Below are positions 61,600 through 64,000 of a stretch of 64,000 bases of DNA, one piece after another. The stretch is from Aspidapion aeneum (lineage: Eukaryota > Arthropoda > Insecta > Coleoptera > Brentidae): NCBI GenBank assembly GCA_963576565.1, contig OY755042.1:7030372-7094371 (forward strand), in the 5' to 3' direction. How positions within the stretch are numbered: position 1 is the first letter of the stretch; each line of letters opens with the position of its first letter. The notes below the pieces were generated by a model. The model was not told the DNA's origin. It made no database searches and saw nothing but the letters and a program-made list of their open reading frames with translations. The position numbers were made by a program, and so were the translations under genes.

Positions 61600-63600
61600 T
61601 TAACCCTTTCCGGACGTCTGCCGTACCCTTAACTTTTTGGTAGACGGACGGCTGTCGCCTATTGGCGACACCTGTTCATTTTATTTCTGGATGGCTGCCG
61701 TTGCCTTGGAGACATACATTTTTTTTTAATTGGTGTCGGCACGTTTACGACAGTGTTTGCTTGTCAGACGGACGCAACGATTATAAACACACAGGATTGC
61801 CTATTAGCTCGAATCTTTCAGCGGTAGGCGGCGTCTTGCTTACGTCACTAGTGGACCTCTGCCCAGCGCGCTTCATTTAATACACATTGCAATCGTGAGT
61901 TTTTCCCGCTTTTTTTTATTGCTTATACAAAGTTTTTATTTGTAATAGTAAATATAAATAATAATTTCATTCATTCAAAACAAATGATTTGATAAATCAA
62001 GAGTTTGCTCTGAGAGCTGAATCTTCCTACCAGACGATATGTTGGAGTATCTTTTTTAAATAGTTGAAAGTTTTAGAATAGAAGTAGGATTTTTTCTAAA
62101 AGTTTAATCAATTTAAATCATTATATGTATAATGTATTGTTTTTGTTGCGGATATGGAAAAGTAACATTGCCCACTTCCGGACACGCTAGAGAGCTGAGC
62201 TTTGGAAGGCCGATAGTAAAGAAAAAAATATAAAACAGCCAAACATCTTTACGTTCAATTTCCTAAGAGTCATTTGCAGTCGTATTAGCCAAGTTTAGAA
62301 AAACATTTCCAAAATAGTAAGAACCATTCATTTTGAAATTTGTATTGTAGAACTTGGCTTTACTTTTTTCTCAATTCTTTTTATGGAATACCACTTTCGC
62401 ATACTTGACTTTTTTTACATGAAATGTTTTTGTTATGATTTCACTGCTTTTTTAAAGGATTTGGATAATATTTAAGTTTTAAAGTAGTAAAACAGGCGGG
62501 ATATTGTTCAAAACTTTTGCAATGCCTTATTAAAAATGTTTTTTTTTATATTTTCCTATGGTTTTATCATAGTTCTTATCAGCCTTCTAAAGCTCAGCTC
62601 TCTAGTGTTCCTGAAAGTAGGCAATGTTAATTTTACATAACTTTACATTTATAGGGAAGAAAAGTAAATTAAAATCTTAAGTGTTTTTAGTTTTTTTCTA
62701 TAGCTTTATCATAGTTACTATCGGACTTCCAAAGCTCAGCTCTCTAGCGTGTCCGAAAGTGGGCAATGTTACTTTTACATTACTTTACATTTATAGGGTA
62801 GACAAGTAAATGATAATTTTGGGGTTTTTAATTTTTTTCTATAGTTTTACATGTATAGGGGAGGGAAGTAAATTAGAATTTTGGGGTTTTTTGTTTTTTT
62901 CCAGGGATTTGGTCATAATTTCTATCAGTCTGCCAAATTTCAGCTTTGTAGCATGCCTGGAAGTACAGTAGAATTTTGATGATCTATACATGAGTGAGTG
63001 AGTGAGTGACAATTTCGACGTTTTTTAAAATTTCGTAACTACTTCAGTACTTTTGGGAATTCCATGAAACTTGGAGGGATTGTTAACTCCATGGAAATAC
63101 GACTGTGCAAAGTTTGAGATTCGTAGCTCATTCTGAAGTAGACTTTTAGATAGGTCAAATATCGGCTGAAATGTTTTAAGAAAAGATGGTACGGCGCGTG
63201 AACTTGGCGAGGCACCGCCGTGCCCTCAGATTTACCTCCTAAATAGTCAACCACACCGTCAAATTAATGAAAAAACGCAAAAAAAGGAGGTAAAAACATC
63301 AAAAACACCTTAAAATCACACGAACTCTCAATACAAACAAAGCAACTGGTCCGCTGGTGACGTAAGCAGACATTGTTTGTCTCGCTGAGCGACGCTAACA
63401 TAGAGTTAAATGGAAATAAGCAATCCTGTGTGTTTATAATCGTTGAGACGGACGAGCGTCGTCTATTCTTGACACTGTCGCCTATAAGCGACAACCGGCA
63501 ACGTGCAAAGTCGTTTAAAGTCATAACAGGCTCGACCACGGTGCCTAAAATAGACCGGCGTTCAGATCTTATATATGTCGAATTTTAACGTCACTGGTGG
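61600..63600. repeat. large inverted-repeat region, edges possibly piggyBac-like
   Basis: 61640-61850 (GACGGACGGCTGTCGCCTAT; ATTATAAACACACAGGATTG) is mirrored by 63350-63510 (CAATCCTGTGTGTTTATAAT; CTGTCGCCTATAAGCGACA). The left edge TTAACCCTTTCCGGACG begins with TTAA. A second TIR element (62162-62772) and a (GAGT)n run at 62992-63009 lie between the arms. No transposase was recognised inside. Confidence 0.6.
62162..62772. mobile_element. 611-bp TIR element with an extra internal arm copy
   Basis: GTAACATTGCCCACTTCCGG at 62162 mirrors TGGGCAATGTTAC ending at 62772, with GCTAGAGAGCTGAGCTTTGG between. A third copy of the right arm lies at 62572-62635 and a diverged fourth at 62907-62965, so the right arm has been duplicated in tandem. 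Confidence 0.75.
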
Positions 63601-64000
63601 TCCAGCTGACTTCTGTGAACAAAAGTTAGATATGATATGAACAACTAATATTTCTTGAATTTTTTGGAAACTAAGACAATTTTCCTACTATTTTTTAGTA
63701 TATTCTAATAAAATAATATTTTTCAGACATACCAGTCGTTATTTTTTTTAGCCCGCTTCATTTCTCTTAACACAAAAATTCAAATTCGAAAAAAATAATG
63801 AGTTCGTTTCAGCTTCAAAAATAATCTGCTAACCTACATCTTTGTTTACTTCCCAGGTCCTCGGTTCACCTTTGATACTAAACGATCACATTCAGTTTGA
63901 CTTGTAGCTTAAGTTTTGTGTAATAAAAAATCAAGCGGGCTACGAAAAAATAACGACAATACGTCTACAAAATGTTATTTTATAAGGATGTACTAGAAAA
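63601..64000. other. window end, nothing recognised
   Basis: No gene or repeat boundary seen. AGCCCGCTTCATTTCTC (63751) and a weak inverse, AAGCGGGCT (about 63934), hint at another TIR element. Confidence 0.3.

Noticed and set aside
1..64000. tRNA or rRNA genes
   Set aside because: No cloverleaf with matching arms or conserved rRNA block was noticed by eye; a tRNAscan-SE or Infernal run would be decisive.

Overview
The window looks like insect or other arthropod nuclear DNA: AT-rich, spliced at GT/AG introns, with one host gene and a very dense, nested load of transposable elements. The TE content fits arthropods: a Pao/BEL element, an errantivirus-type LTR element with an env gene, a Jockey-type LINE, mariner, hAT and foldback elements. 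No tRNA, rRNA, CRISPR or operon-like structure was seen. The species cannot be named from the sequence alone.

Host gene (about 6.3-23.7 kb, plus strand). Four exons encode a 313-residue orthologue of MARCH5/MARCHF5, the RING-CH E3 ubiquitin ligase of the mitochondrial outer membrane. Exons are 6363-6539, 10700-10945, 16322-16509 and 23339-23669. All splice junctions join in frame and the reading frame is intact. Its introns (about 4.2, 5.4 and 6.8 kb) are filled with mobile DNA. Intron 1 has a TTAA-flanked MITE and a mariner that was invaded by a 215-bp insert and by a hAT element. Intron 2 has a LINE fragment, a decayed antisense Pao/BEL element and a GACGTC-rich segment. Intron 3 has a chimeric antisense retroelement remnant, a 304/329-bp satellite array, a small MITE, and a TIR element containing an LTR with an inverted copy of its own start. 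A 210-bp MITE lies just after the stop codon.

1-6.3 kb: a foldback structure with minisatellite arms (1-2053), hAT-type MITEs, and several TA-flanked inverted-repeat elements up to the MARCH5 promoter region, where CAGCTG E-boxes cluster.

24-31 kb: an 873-bp TIR element, then a Pao/BEL integrase gene (plus strand) split by a complete LTR element (25567-30390, minus strand). That element has apparently identical 217-bp LTRs, a CGCG target duplication, a Gag-integrase fusion ORF lacking protease/RT/RNase H, and an intact errantivirus-type env ORF. It looks like a recent insertion of an internally deleted element.

31-64 kb: no host gene recognised. The region holds hAT MITEs, palindromic GTGCGGAAAA repeats, nested foldbacks built from GGTTC/GAACC motifs, a Jockey-type LINE (minus), a 117-bp tandem repeat, a foldback with arms of about 15-bp AATATCGAAA-type repeats, a 1.48-kb inverted repeat, a second copy of the 24-kb TIR element in opposite orientation, a second LINE (plus), and several further TIR elements. 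Inverted-repeat DNA is the dominant architecture of the window.
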